64,000 nucleotides of DNA from Blastococcus_B deserti (GCF_042682525.1 NZ_JBHUHP010000001.1:558001-622000); one strand, 5' to 3'; shown: positions 6,377-14,691, counted from the first letter of the stretch. Numbers and translations: made by a program. The notes: generated by a model from the letters alone, not told the origin.

Positions 6377-8907
6377 CCTCAGCGCTCAGCCCCGGTTCTA
6401 CGGCCCCCCTTCTGCGCGTCGCCAATCGGCATGTTTTCGGCCTCGAACTGCCCTGGCTGCCGTCCGTTCGCGGGCGGGATACCGATGCGCTCACCCATCT
6501 ACGGGAGGCGTTCGGCCGCCAGGTGGCCATGCTGCGGGCGCTCGCCGAGAGCGGTCAGCGCCGGCCCGGCGCGCTGCAACTGCGCATGGTGGTCCACGAG
6601 GAGACCCGCAGCGGCCGCACCTCCCGGGTCCTGCGCATCCTGCTCCTCGGCGCGGCCAACTCGCGTGAGGACGCCGCGAGCCTGCGCGCCCGCCTGCTGG
6701 CGACGCTGCCGCCGGAGTTCGTCGTCGAGGATGCGGCGCCTGAGCTGCTCCACCGCCTGCTGGACGTCGATGACGAGATTCCCTGGGCCCCCACCCACCT
6801 GGCCGAGATTCGCCGCGCCATCGAGTCCAGCGACCCCGAGGGGGACGCCGGCAGCAGCCGACCGGCGTTCCCGGTCCTGCTGCGCTGGGCGTGGACGCGC
6901 GTCAATCTCGTGGCCTCACTAGGTGCCCTGCACCGCCTGCCGCCGGGCGCGCAGCTGATCGTCCATCTCGAGCCGCGCGCCGCCAGCCCGGACGTGCTGG
7001 GCTGGATCCGCGACGAGATCTCCCGGCTGTGGGAGAACTACAAGGACGAGCTGGGCAGCAACCCCCTGCTCGCAGCCGTCGTGACCGGGTACCGCCAGTG
7101 GCTGCGCGACCTGCCCCGCGCCTGCGTGCATCTGCGGGTCTTGCTGGCCTGCCCCGGCGTGCCCGTCCCGGACGGTGCGCCCGAGGTCGTTGGTGCTGAT
7201 CTCACCCGCTCCTGGGAGACCGGCGACCCCGTGGGCACTTTCGACATCGTCCGCCCTGCCACCCCCGGGGAGCTGACCAACGCCAGGGCGCTACTGCAGC
7301 TGATGCAGAGCCAGCCCGTACGCCCGCCGGAAGATCCGGAGCTGGCCGAGCTGCTGCACCTGTTCGATCCCCACGAGGCGAGTGCCGCGTTCCGCCTGCC
7401 GCTGCCGGGCCCGGAGGGGCTGCCGGGCCTGCGGACCGAGCCGACCAGTAGCCTGCCCCGGGGGTTGGCCTCCGCAGTGACACCCGACCGCGCCTGCGTG
7501 GTGCTGGGCCACGGGCCCTCCGGCGACACGGTGACCCTTGCCCACTCCGAAATCAACCGGCATCTGCTCGTGGCCGGCCTGCCCGGCTACGGCAAAACGA
7601 CGACGGTCCAGTCGATCCTGCGCCAGCTCTGGCCCGACGACGAGGATGCGCCGCGCGTCCCGTTCCTCGTCCTCGATCCGGCCAAGACCGACTACCGCGC
7701 ACTGGCGGCAGCGCTGGGGGACCAGTGCAGGCTCGTCGAGCTGGGCGGCGATGATGTCGTGTTCAACCCCCTGGCGTGCCCGACCGGGGTTCCTCGCACC
7801 GTCTTCGCGACCCGCGTCGCCGCGGCTTTCGACGCCGCGTACGACCTCAGCCGGCAGTACCCGGCGGCGGCGTCCATCCTCGCCCGGGCGGTGCACTACA
7901 CCCTGTCCGAGCCGCAGCCGACCCTGCCGCGGCTTTACGCGACCGTCCGCGAACTGATCACGCACTCGGACTACCCCGCAAGCACCAAGTCGGAGCTGCA
8001 GGGTGCCCTGATGAACCGACTGGAGCTGCTCACCGACGGCAGCCTCGGCAGCGCCCTCCTCGGCGATGCCGACGCCGGCATCGATTGGGCCAATCTCCTG
8101 TCACGCCCGACCGTGATCCTCGCCCGCGAGTTCGCCGGCCCCCGGGAACGCGCCCTGCTGCTCAGCCTCCTGCTAGCCGGGCTTGTGTCCCACCGCGAGC
8201 ACCACCCCACGCCTGGCCTGGGTCACGTGACCGTGGTCGAGGAGGCCCACCGCATCCTTTCGGCAGGGGGAGCCAGCGGCTACGTGAACGACGGCGCCCA
8301 GGTTTTCGCGGACGCGATGGCCGAGCTCAGGGCCGCCGGGGAAGGGTTCATCGTCGTTGAGCAGGCCCCTTCCCGGCTCATCCCGGAAGTCCGCAAGCTG
8401 GTCGGCACGGTTATCGCGCATCGCACTGTGGATGCCGAGGAGCGGGCGGTTCTCGCCGCGTCACTGACGCTGCCGGAAAGCGAACAGGACCTGGCTCGCC
8501 TGCGCCCAGGATCGGCGATCGTGCTCGCGGCCGACATGCTCGGCCCGGCGGTGGTCACTGTCGATCCCGGGGAGCTAAAGATCGCGGGCACCGCGCCGAC
8601 CACCGGCCGAACGCTCGCCGCAATCCCGACCGCGCCGTTGCGGTTGTGGTGCCAGGAGTGCCCGGTCGTATGCACCGGGCAGCGAGGCGCGTCCCGGGTT
8701 CGCGACGCGCGCCTGGCGAGGCCCGGACTGAGCTGGCCGGATGCTCTGCGCGCCGCCGGTCACGGCCTGACGCCCGCCGAGAGCTACTGCGCTCAGGCGT
8801 TCACGTACGCCCAAGCCTCGGACAGCCAGCGGCAATGGGCCCGCCGTCGCCGCGCGCTCCTGGCCAAGCACCGCACCAACCGGGGAGGGACCCACGACGA
8901 TGCCTGA
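6373..8907 (+). CDS. HerA/FtsK-superfamily ATPase (DUF87-type)
   Basis: An 844-residue protein starting at GTG 6373, which overlaps the upstream TGA. The N-terminal 370 residues are an unrecognised, Leu/Arg-rich domain. The ATPase core follows: Walker A GLPGYGKTT near residue 401, a DPAKTDYRAL motif near 435, and Walker B VTVVEEAHRIL near 618 with the Glu-Glu-Ala-His seen in HerA/VirB4-like ATPases. A conserved VVEQAPSRL and a TVIAHRT sensor region follow. The last 100 residues contain a Cys cluster (WCQECPVVC) that may bind zinc. Members of this class pump DNA or remodel nucleoprotein as hexamers. The 3' end overlaps the membrane-protein gene by eight bases. Confidence 0.75.
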   Translation: MTSALSPGSTAPLLRVANRHVFGLELPWLPSVRGRDTDALTHLREAFGRQVAMLRALAESGQRRPGALQLRMVVHEETRSGRTSRVLRILLLGAANSREDAASLRARLLATLPPEFVVEDAAPELLHRLLDVDDEIPWAPTHLAEIRRAIESSDPEGDAGSSRPAFPVLLRWAWTRVNLVASLGALHRLPPGAQLIVHLEPRAASPDVLGWIRDEISRLWENYKDELGSNPLLAAVVTGYRQWLRDLPRACVHLRVLLACPGVPVPDGAPEVVGADLTRSWETGDPVGTFDIVRPATPGELTNARALLQLMQSQPVRPPEDPELAELLHLFDPHEASAAFRLPLPGPEGLPGLRTEPTSSLPRGLASAVTPDRACVVLGHGPSGDTVTLAHSEINRHLLVAGLPGYGKTTTVQSILRQLWPDDEDAPRVPFLVLDPAKTDYRALAAALGDQCRLVELGGDDVVFNPLACPTGVPRTVFATRVAAAFDAAYDLSRQYPAAASILARAVHYTLSEPQPTLPRLYATVRELITHSDYPASTKSELQGALMNRLELLTDGSLGSALLGDADAGIDWANLLSRPTVILAREFAGPRERALLLSLLLAGLVSHREHHPTPGLGHVTVVEEAHRILSAGGASGYVNDGAQVFADAMAELRAAGEGFIVVEQAPSRLIPEVRKLVGTVIAHRTVDAEERAVLAASLTLPESEQDLARLRPGSAIVLAADMLGPAVVTVDPGELKIAGTAPTTGRTLAAIPTAPLRLWCQECPVVCTGQRGASRVRDARLARPGLSWPDALRAAGHGLTPAESYCAQAFTYAQASDSQRQWARRRRALLAKHRTNRGGTHDDA

Positions 8908-9895
8908 ACTGCCCGAGCCGGAGACGACCATCCACGCCCGGACGATCGCCGCCGATCCCATCCCCGAGAAGAAGCCCAAGAAGGGCAGGAAGCCCACCAG
9001 TTGGCGCCCGCTGCGTCAGCACGCCTCCGGGACCCCGTTGCTGTGGTCGAGCGGCCTCATCACCGGCTTGGCGCTGGTCCCGCTCGTCCTCGACCAGATC
9101 ACCGGGGAGCTGTTCCTGCGTGCTTCCGGCGCAGCACGCAGCGCGGCCCCGCCGTGGCCGACACACGGACAGCCCTGGTTGTGGCCGTCGTGGATGGCAG
9201 CCGTCATGTTTCTGATCGGGGTCGCCGTCCTCGTGGTGGGGATGAGTGGGCTGAAGGTGCCGGATGCCGCGGTGCTGGTCGTCGCACTGGCGACCGCGGC
9301 GGGCGCCGCCCGCGCGGTGTGGTCGACGTTCACCGTCATCAACGCGCACCTGTGGGAGCTTGTCCCCGTCTGCGCCATCTGCGTGCTGGCGTTCCTGCTC
9401 GCAGCCACGGCCGCGGCTCGCTGGCGGCAGGGCGGCGGCGGCCTGACCAGAGGCGCGATCGGTGTGGCCATCGGCGCCTGGGTTGCCGTCACGGCATTGC
9501 TGCTGGGCGGTACGGCGATCGTCCAGAACATCGAAAAGAGCGCAACGAGCAGCACGGCGACCGCACAGCTGGGCACACCCTGGCTGATGAGCCTGCGGGC
9601 CGCCAACGCCCCGACTGCCGATGACCTTCGGGGACACTGGGTGGCACGCATCGCAGCCGGTCAGGTCACCGACGAGACATCAGCGGCCGCCTACGCCGGG
9701 TGGCATCGAGACCTGACCTTCCGGTTCCCGGTCGTTCTTGTCCGCGCCGACGATCTGTCCCTACCCGACATGGACGACAGCTGGTGGCTGAGCCTGGCCG
9801 GTCAGCCCTTCGACACCCCGGACGCCGCGCTGGCCTGGTGCACCGCCGCCGGAGTCGCTCCCACGGAGTGCGCCCCCCTTGAGGTGAAGCAGTGA
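8900..9895 (+). CDS. polytopic membrane protein of the SPFH-HerA cassette
   Basis: A 331-residue protein. The first 45 residues are cytoplasmic and basic (PEKKPKKGRKPTSW). About five hydrophobic segments follow, roughly at 50-66, 95-113, 120-136, 153-170 and 188-208, separated by short loops. Residues 215-331 are a soluble domain, predicted outside the membrane, with a WHRDLTFRFPVVLVRADDLSLP stretch split by turns and a Cys pair near the C-terminus (AWCTAAGVAPTEC) that could form a disulfide. The start overlaps the ATPase stop (ATGCCTGA) and has GGGAGGGACC upstream, so translation is coupled. No family is recognised. It could anchor the ATPase/SPFH complex to the membrane; this is inference from context. 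Confidence 0.6.
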   Translation: MPELPEPETTIHARTIAADPIPEKKPKKGRKPTSWRPLRQHASGTPLLWSSGLITGLALVPLVLDQITGELFLRASGAARSAAPPWPTHGQPWLWPSWMAAVMFLIGVAVLVVGMSGLKVPDAAVLVVALATAAGAARAVWSTFTVINAHLWELVPVCAICVLAFLLAATAAARWRQGGGGLTRGAIGVAIGAWVAVTALLLGGTAIVQNIEKSATSSTATAQLGTPWLMSLRAANAPTADDLRGHWVARIAAGQVTDETSAAAYAGWHRDLTFRFPVVLVRADDLSLPDMDDSWWLSLAGQPFDTPDAALAWCTAAGVAPTECAPLEVKQ

Positions 9896-9902
9896 GAACG
9901 CG

Positions 9903-10466
9903 GTGAGCAAGGCCAACGAGGTAGCCGCCGGTCTGGTCGGCGGCGTGGTGAGCGCATTCAACGTCGCGGCTGCACCGATGCCGGACCTCTCGAACACCGA
10001 CTTCTACGCCGACAAGCCGGTGGCCGGCCTGGTCGAGTCCGTGGCGGACATGGCCGAGGCGGATAAGGACGCCCGTGAGCAGGAGAGCGAGGTCGACTAC
10101 GAGGGTGTGCCGAGCCCCGAGTCGGCCGAGCACCGTGACCCCGACGCGGAGTCCACGGTCGGCGAGGAGGCGGACAGTCCCGACCTCGACGCCGAGGTAG
10201 CGGAGGCGGAGTCGGAGGTAGGTGAGGGCGACGCTGACGCACAGGCGGCGGCCGACGCACTCGACGCTGACCTGGGCGACCAAGAGGCGGACACGGCGGG
10301 CGAACTCTCAGGTGACGGCGACGCGGACGCAATGGACGCAGCCGCCGACTTGGACTCGGGTGACCTGGACGGAGACGTCGACGCGGCGGACTTCGGGGAT
10401 GCTGGCGACTCCGCTGGAGACGGGAGCGGGGACGCCGGAGACGCCGGTGGTGACGGCGGATTCTGA
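9903..10466 (+). CDS. highly acidic low-complexity protein
   Basis: A 187-residue protein starting at GTG 9903, eight bases after the membrane-protein stop. The first 50 residues are ordinary (SKANEVAAGLVGGVVSAFNV... FYADKPVAGLVESVADM). From residue 55 on it is almost all Asp, Glu, Ala, Gly and Ser with no aromatic residue until the final Phe (DAGGDGGF). The predicted charge is extremely negative and the tail should be disordered. Such tails can mimic DNA, buffer cations or serve as flexible tethers. None of these is shown here. Composition is unlike its neighbours, and the reading frame keeps GC-rich third positions, so I treat it as a real gene. Confidence 0.55.
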   Translation: MSKANEVAAGLVGGVVSAFNVAAAPMPDLSNTDFYADKPVAGLVESVADMAEADKDAREQESEVDYEGVPSPESAEHRDPDAESTVGEEADSPDLDAEVAEAESEVGEGDADAQAAADALDADLGDQEADTAGELSGDGDADAMDAAADLDSGDLDGDVDAADFGDAGDSAGDGSGDAGDAGGDGGF

Positions 10467-10469
10467 CCC

Positions 10470-10630
10470 GACTGGTCGTCGTCCACCCGACGATGTGCGC
10501 CAGCTGGCTGATGTGGACGGCGGCACCGGTGTGCTCGTCGACGACCAAGTAGCGGTTGCAACATCGTGCAGCGGCCGCCGGCGGCGACCCACACCTGCGC
10601 ACGATGCCCTCGGGGATGGTGCGCTCAAGC
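10470..10630 (-). pseudogene. HNH-endonuclease N-terminal relic
   Basis: On the minus strand, pieces in two frames combine to a typical HNH-nuclease start: RTIPEGI, then RAQVWVAAGGRCTM, then CNRYLVVDEHTGAAVHISQ and LAHIVGWTT. The joins need a one-base gain near 10600-10604 and loss of one T at about 10560-10561. The part after the first His motif (the usual asparagine and second histidine region) is missing, because the sequence runs into the end of the acidic gene. It is a short, doubly frameshifted and 3'-truncated remnant. The rest of 10467-10894 holds no other gene I can support. Confidence 0.45.
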
Positions 10631-10894
10631 CGTCCGGCCCGATCGCCTGTCAGGCGACCAGCGCCGAGGGAGTCGCACCGCACTGGCCCAGCGTCCACAT
10701 GCGCACGGCTGTCGGAAGGGGCAAGTGCATGACGCCCCCTTCTGATGGCGGACGACCGTCGGAACCGGCTGTCCGCCCTCGGCAGAGCCGCCTCGTGTGG
10801 CATCTGGGGCAGGCCCCTGCACCCAGCCGATGAGGGTGGCCGGCGGTACGCTCTCCGCCTCGGACCGCAGGTCGGGCTGAGCAGAGGAGCCGCT

Positions 10895-11386
10895 ATGACT
10901 GGGATCGCCTTCAGCGATGCAGCGCGGGCGCTGCTGGGACTGCCTGGCGTTCGCTTGGCACAACATGCGGCGCGCGCTGTAGTGATGGCCGGGGGCCCTT
11001 GGCTCCGGCCTCTTGTCGCATCTGAAAGAGCCCGGCTGCTGTTGGGACTGCCGTCGCCTCGCTATGAGGTCAGGGTCGACTGCCAGGTATCTGCAGACCG
11101 GCACGTCGACGTGCTGTCCCTCGTGGAAGACGTCACGGGGGAGCTGTCAAGTGACGGCAGCACGGTCGAGGTTGGGGGAAACGTCGCCGATCAGCGGTTC
11201 ACTCTCTGGGTCGAGACGGATGCCCCTTCGGTCGGCACTGCCGTACGGCGGGTGTCGGACGTGATCAGCCGGGCCAGTGAGTCGGCAGAGGCTCGCGAAG
11301 GAGATCGGCTGCGGCGGCCTCCGGAGAGGCGGTTGGCCATGTCCACCGTCTCCGTCGGCGAGGCGCACGAGCTCATCACGTCGTAG
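10895..11386 (+). CDS. hypothetical protein, ~163 aa
   Basis: I choose ATG 10895 because GAGGAG lies seven bases upstream; the frame is open back to 10745 but with poorer codon bias. The N-terminal 45 residues are helical and Ala/Leu-rich. A central domain (about residues 50-120) reads YEVRVDCQVS... LSLVEDVTGEL... FTLWVETDAPSVGTAVRRV. This pattern of two strands and two helices resembles the product of the convergent gene at 11393-11737. The C-terminus is basic then serine-rich. The two genes end six bases apart, tail to tail. No enzyme motif is visible. Confidence 0.5.
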   Translation: MTGIAFSDAARALLGLPGVRLAQHAARAVVMAGGPWLRPLVASERARLLLGLPSPRYEVRVDCQVSADRHVDVLSLVEDVTGELSSDGSTVEVGGNVADQRFTLWVETDAPSVGTAVRRVSDVISRASESAEAREGDRLRRPPERRLAMSTVSVGEAHELITS

Positions 11387-11392
11387 GGCGGT

Positions 11393-11737
11393 TCAGCCCT
11401 GGAGCAGGTCGATGTTCCCCGCTGCAAACACGACTTCATCGGCCTGGACCTCCTTGATGCTCAGCCAAGGGGGTCCCGCCGCCGCGGGCGCTTGCCCTGA
11501 GAGCCGGCTCTCGGCTTCGGCGGCCGTGGCTTTGAGTGCTTCTTCCGCCAGTTGCCCTGCCGCGCTGGGGTCGTCAGCAGTCACGGTGAGCCAGATGTCG
11601 AACACCCCCGTGCGGAAGCTCCCGCCCATATCCGTCGGGGCGTAGCGCTCCGGGAGCAGGTCGCTGATGAGGGCGATCACCTCGCGCCGTTGGGCATGGT
11701 CGAGGTAGGCGTGCAACCGGACGCTGTATGTGGTCAT
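11393..11737 (-). CDS. hypothetical protein, ~114 aa, ferredoxin-like-fold pattern
   Basis: Begins at ATG 11737 with AGGAG upstream and an ATGA overlap with the gene before it. The product alternates strands and helices: TTYSVRLHAYLDHAQRR, EVIALISDLLPERY, FDIWLTVTADDPSAAGQ, then a helix and a final strand (ADEVVFAAGNIDLL). The YxVR...LISDLL...WLTVTADDPS pattern parallels YEVRV...LVEDV...WVETDAPS in the convergent gene at 10895-11386, so the two may be distant paralogues. Function unknown. Confidence 0.5.
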   Translation of the reverse strand: MTTYSVRLHAYLDHAQRREVIALISDLLPERYAPTDMGGSFRTGVFDIWLTVTADDPSAAGQLAEEALKATAAEAESRLSGQAPAAAGPPWLSIKEVQADEVVFAAGNIDLLQG

Positions 11738-11964
11738 GGTGTCGTCTCCTGGGACCAACAAGTGTGCTCCTCCAGGTAGGTCCGTGCGGTGCCGTCCCGC
11801 AGGGTGCTCGACGTCACCGGACGGATCCCCCAGAAGTGGCTGGCGGGACACGGGCACAAGATCAGGAACGAGTTGCGGGCCTTGTTCCAGACGACCGTCC
11901 ACTGTCGTCTATCGGCGTCTTCCGCGAGCGCCATGACGAGCGGAGGAAGATCGTTGCGTTCCAA
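11734..11964 (-). CDS. small hypothetical protein, possible toxin-like partner
   Basis: A 76-residue protein: MERNDLPPLVMALAEDADR, then QWTVVWNKARNSFLILCPC and RTYLEEHTCWSQE. The order helix, then W-T-V-V-W, then a basic turn and strand weakly recalls small HicA/YcfA-like proteins, but the conserved His pattern of HicA is not clear. Its stop overlaps the start of the 114-residue gene, so the two form a coupled pair of the size typical of toxin-antitoxin modules. That idea rests on architecture alone. Three cysteines (CPC, and one near the end) are notable for so small a protein. Confidence 0.4.
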   Translation of the reverse strand: MERNDLPPLVMALAEDADRRQWTVVWNKARNSFLILCPCPASHFWGIRPVTSSTLRDGTARTYLEEHTCWSQETTP

Positions 11965-11991
11965 CCCGCCGCGCTCCCTAGTGGTACCCGG

Positions 11992-12990
11992 CTACCGCGA
12001 CGCAATCGCGCCGCTCGTGGACCGAACGGTAGACCCAGCGCCTTCGTCCTTGGGCTCGGCGGACCCTCGTGTGCCAGAGCGAGAGGAGGCGGACGAGCGT
12101 GCCTCCAGCATCAGCGCTGCCAGCACTCCGGCAAAGCTCACCGCCGCGGCGAGCACCAGCATTAGCCGGATCGACCAGTGGATCGTGCGCGGCTGCGCGG
12201 CAATGAGAGCGAGTGGGAAAAGGACCCCCACTGCAGTGGCGAGGGCGAGCGATGCCAGGAGGGGGGTGTATCGGGGTGGCGCGGTGGCTGCATCGAGGCC
12301 GGCGAGCCGAGCTCGGACGAATCCCAGCTCCGGATCAAGACGCAACAGTTCACTTTTCAGTTGCGCGGCAGGTGTGAGTCCCTGCAGGGCCGCAGCCACG
12401 GGGTCACTCAGGCCTCCTACAGGGGGATCCTGAAGTTGGGCCGTGTCAGACGTGGATCGAGCGCGCTGCAAGAACGCTTCCTTGTACGCCTCCGCCGCGA
12501 CCCGGTCCTCGAAGGGATCCGCTCGTTCGAGCCTGTATCGAGTCCGCGCGGATCGCCACAGATGTGGCAGCAGCTCATCGTCGTCCGAGGCCTGGCTCAG
12601 GGTGCCCCAGGTGTCCCTCATCACGACCTTGCACTTCTCGAGGAAGGGTTCCAGTTCGGGCTCTAAGCGCTCGGCGGGCACGTGCTTTAGGAGCGTCGCG
12701 CAGCTGATCTCTGCGTGGGCACGTGCGAGGAACGGCAACGCCCGGGCGAGCCATTCGCGGGCCTGGACGGTCAGGAGATCCTCATCGACCAGCTTGCGCT
12801 GTTCGCGCAACCGGTCGTAGTCGGCCTGCAGGCGTGCCTTCTCAGCCCGGCGCTGCCCGGCTTCCTGCTGAACGGAGATGATGCGCGATGCGAAGAGGCC
12901 GCCCACGATCGCCACCAAGGACGCTGAGCAACTTGCCACGGTAGCGGGCAGTAGGTGGGGATCGAGCCCTTGCTGGGCGGCCAGTGGCAC
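11992..12990 (-). CDS. hypothetical membrane protein with coiled coil
   Basis: A 332-residue protein with a GTG start. Residues about 14-36 form a first membrane segment (LLPATVASCSASLVAIVGG). Residues 38-75 are a charged coiled coil (QRRAEKARLQADYDRLREQ). The middle 160 residues are a soluble helical domain. Residues about 245-263 and 270-292 are a membrane hairpin, followed by a hydrophilic Ser/Arg/Glu tail. This is one anchor, a cytoplasmic domain and a C-terminal hairpin, a layout seen in several uncharacterised phage-defence and stress effectors. That comparison is only structural. No catalytic motif is visible. Confidence 0.55.
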   Translation of the reverse strand: MPLAAQQGLDPHLLPATVASCSASLVAIVGGLFASRIISVQQEAGQRRAEKARLQADYDRLREQRKLVDEDLLTVQAREWLARALPFLARAHAEISCATLLKHVPAERLEPELEPFLEKCKVVMRDTWGTLSQASDDDELLPHLWRSARTRYRLERADPFEDRVAAEAYKEAFLQRARSTSDTAQLQDPPVGGLSDPVAAALQGLTPAAQLKSELLRLDPELGFVRARLAGLDAATAPPRYTPLLASLALATAVGVLFPLALIAAQPRTIHWSIRLMLVLAAAVSFAGVLAALMLEARSSASSRSGTRGSAEPKDEGAGSTVRSTSGAIASR

Positions 12991-13424
12991 GTCCGAAAGC
13001 TACTGATTCTCCGGCGAGGTGTCATGCCGCTCGCCTGTCGTGCCGAAGAAACGGAACCGGCCAGGATGAGTTGTCCGACGCGACGCGACGTTGCCGTTGT
13101 GCGGTGATCGTCAGCGGTCGACTGTCCCCCTCGGATGTCAAGATCACTTCCGCATCCCGGCCAGTCGGGCAGGGAGCGCGGACATGGACCAGCACGGGGG
13201 TGTGCAGATGCCTACGCATGGTGCGGTGACCTGCAGGAACAGGCGAGGCCGAACACCGGGAGCGGTGATTCGGCCGGTCCCCCCGCTACTCACGGCGGGC
13301 CGGAAACCGGTCCGCAGCGAAGGAAGCCGGCGCAGTTGCGTCAGCTTTCGTCGTCTCTGGGGCGGGTTCCCCGCTTCATCTCCGGGATTCCTGGACCGGC
13401 TGGACGTGCGGTGCGATGGTCCGG
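12991..13424. other. gap with no supportable gene
   Basis: About 430 bases between the membrane protein and the PPOX gene. Several short frames are open on both strands but show no domain, good start or consistent codon bias. No repeat, RNA or terminator-like hairpin stands out. Confidence 0.4.
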
Positions 13425-13829
13425 TTACGCGCGCTCGTCGCCGGTCGATTCCCCGTGCGCCCCGGGGTCGTCGAACGTCACCTCGTAGAGCGCCATCGTC
13501 CTTCCGCGCAGCCGGTACATCAGCCAGCTCCCGAAGAGCGGACCCGTGGGCCGAAGCACACCCGTCAGGTGCCGGAGGGTGGCCGGCTCGAGCAGCCGGG
13601 CCCGCCCGGGCACATCTGCGCCCAGCCGATCACCCCGGACGGTGCAGGGAGCCATCCGAACACGGGGATCGCGCGCGAGCCGCCTGGCCTTGCCGCTGTC
13701 GACCGCCGTGACGAAGTAGGCCCGGCCACCGGTGACGGCCAGGCTCACCGGTGTGGCGACCGCTTCGCCGCTCCGCCGGTACGTGACCAGCAGTGCGGTG
13801 CGAGATCGGCGGAGCTCGTCGACGCCCAT
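13425..13829 (-). CDS. PPOX-class F420-dependent oxidoreductase
   Basis: A 134-residue split-barrel flavin/F420-binding protein. The pattern LRRSRTALLVTYRRSGEAVATP, with SLAVTGGRAYFVTAVDSGKARRL and MAPCTVRGDRLG, is that of actinobacterial pyridoxamine-phosphate-oxidase-like F420-dependent reductases. Length is normal for the family. The substrate is unknown; relatives reduce biliverdin, quinones or xenobiotics, or simply bind F420. ATG start at 13829. It stands alone, with gaps of about 400 bases on each side. The C-terminus (YEVTFDDPGAHGEST) is a usual final strand plus tail. Confidence 0.8.
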   Translation of the reverse strand: MGVDELRRSRTALLVTYRRSGEAVATPVSLAVTGGRAYFVTAVDSGKARRLARDPRVRMAPCTVRGDRLGADVPGRARLLEPATLRHLTGVLRPTGPLFGSWLMYRLRGRTMALYEVTFDDPGAHGESTGDERA

Positions 13830-14202
13830 GACCGTCCGTCCTCTCTGTCGCTGGCACGGAGTCCGACCGGGGCCGCTGTCCGGGCTCCCGTGGGCCCGTG
13901 GAGGTCATGCGACAGGTGTGGCACGGATCGAGGAGGTCGTCCAGCAGCGCGCTCGTGCATCCGTTCGGCGGTGCCGGAGGGCGATACGAGGGATGTCGTC
14001 GGCCGTTGCCGGGCCCGCGGACCCACGCGCTGGGGTCGGCCGCCGAGCCGGCTGCACTCTGCACGTGCCGGCCGCCGTCCACGCCCGACCTGGCCGCACC
14101 GCCGGTGGTGACCCTGCACGGTGCGGGCGGCGATGCCGGGGGTGGCCTCGCGCGGGACCACCCGTGCCGCGGTCGACCGGCTGGGATGGTCGCGGATGAC
14201 CG
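13830..14202. other. gap with no supportable gene
   Basis: About 370 bases upstream of the PPOX gene and downstream of the 14203-14691 gene. Open frames on both strands lack domains and codon bias. Nothing recognisable as a mobile-element end or RNA gene is seen. Confidence 0.4.
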
Positions 14203-14691
14203 TCAGACGATGCTGAGGTAGGCCTCGCGTCGGCGCAGCTGCTGGTTGCGGCGGACCACGGGGGTGGCCGGCGCGGAGCGCCGCGGGAACTCGGCCGGCT
14301 CCTCCGGGCCGGGAGCCGGCGGAAGCGCTGCGGGCGGGACCGGGGGCGGTGGCGCGACGGCGTGGGCGGGCTTCGCCGGCCGGGTGCGCATGCCCGCGAG
14401 GAGGGCGTGCGGACGCGTGGCGTCGTCCTCGTCCGCGGGCGCGTACGTGGCGGCGGAGGTCGCGGGACGCCGGACGACGGCCGGGAACCGCTCCTTGTGC
14501 GGAGGGCGCGCGGGGTCGGGCAGGCGCAGGTCGGCCAGGTCCATCCACGCCGAGTGGCGCAGGCCGTCGACCCGGCAGCGCACCCGGGCCGACACCCGGC
14601 CGTCGCTCCCGTGCCGCCAGCCGACCAGCTCGCCGGAGTACCAGATCCCGCGGTGGTGGATCTCCACCGGCTGTGGCTGCCCGGCGAACAT
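14203..14691 (-). CDS. hypothetical protein with SH3-like/DUF start and Pro-rich tail
   Basis: About 162 residues. The start is uncertain: ATG 14691, or GTG 14712/14715, which would add VVGDEAAS. Residues 1-60 look folded (EIHHRGIWYSGELVGWRHG, with VSARVRCRVDGL and WMDLADLRLP), a small all-beta pattern of Trp/Gly-rich strands. Residues 80-160 are a Pro/Ala/Arg-rich disordered linker (PPPPVPPAALPPAPG) ending in a basic helix (RRNQQLRRREAYLS). It lies immediately before the initiator tRNA on the opposite strand. Function unknown. The same frame extends upstream across the antisense of the tRNA; that extension is not coding. Confidence 0.5.
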   Translation of the reverse strand: MFAGQPQPVEIHHRGIWYSGELVGWRHGSDGRVSARVRCRVDGLRHSAWMDLADLRLPDPARPPHKERFPAVVRRPATSAATYAPADEDDATRPHALLAGMRTRPAKPAHAVAPPPPVPPAALPPAPGPEEPAEFPRRSAPATPVVRRNQQLRRREAYLSIV

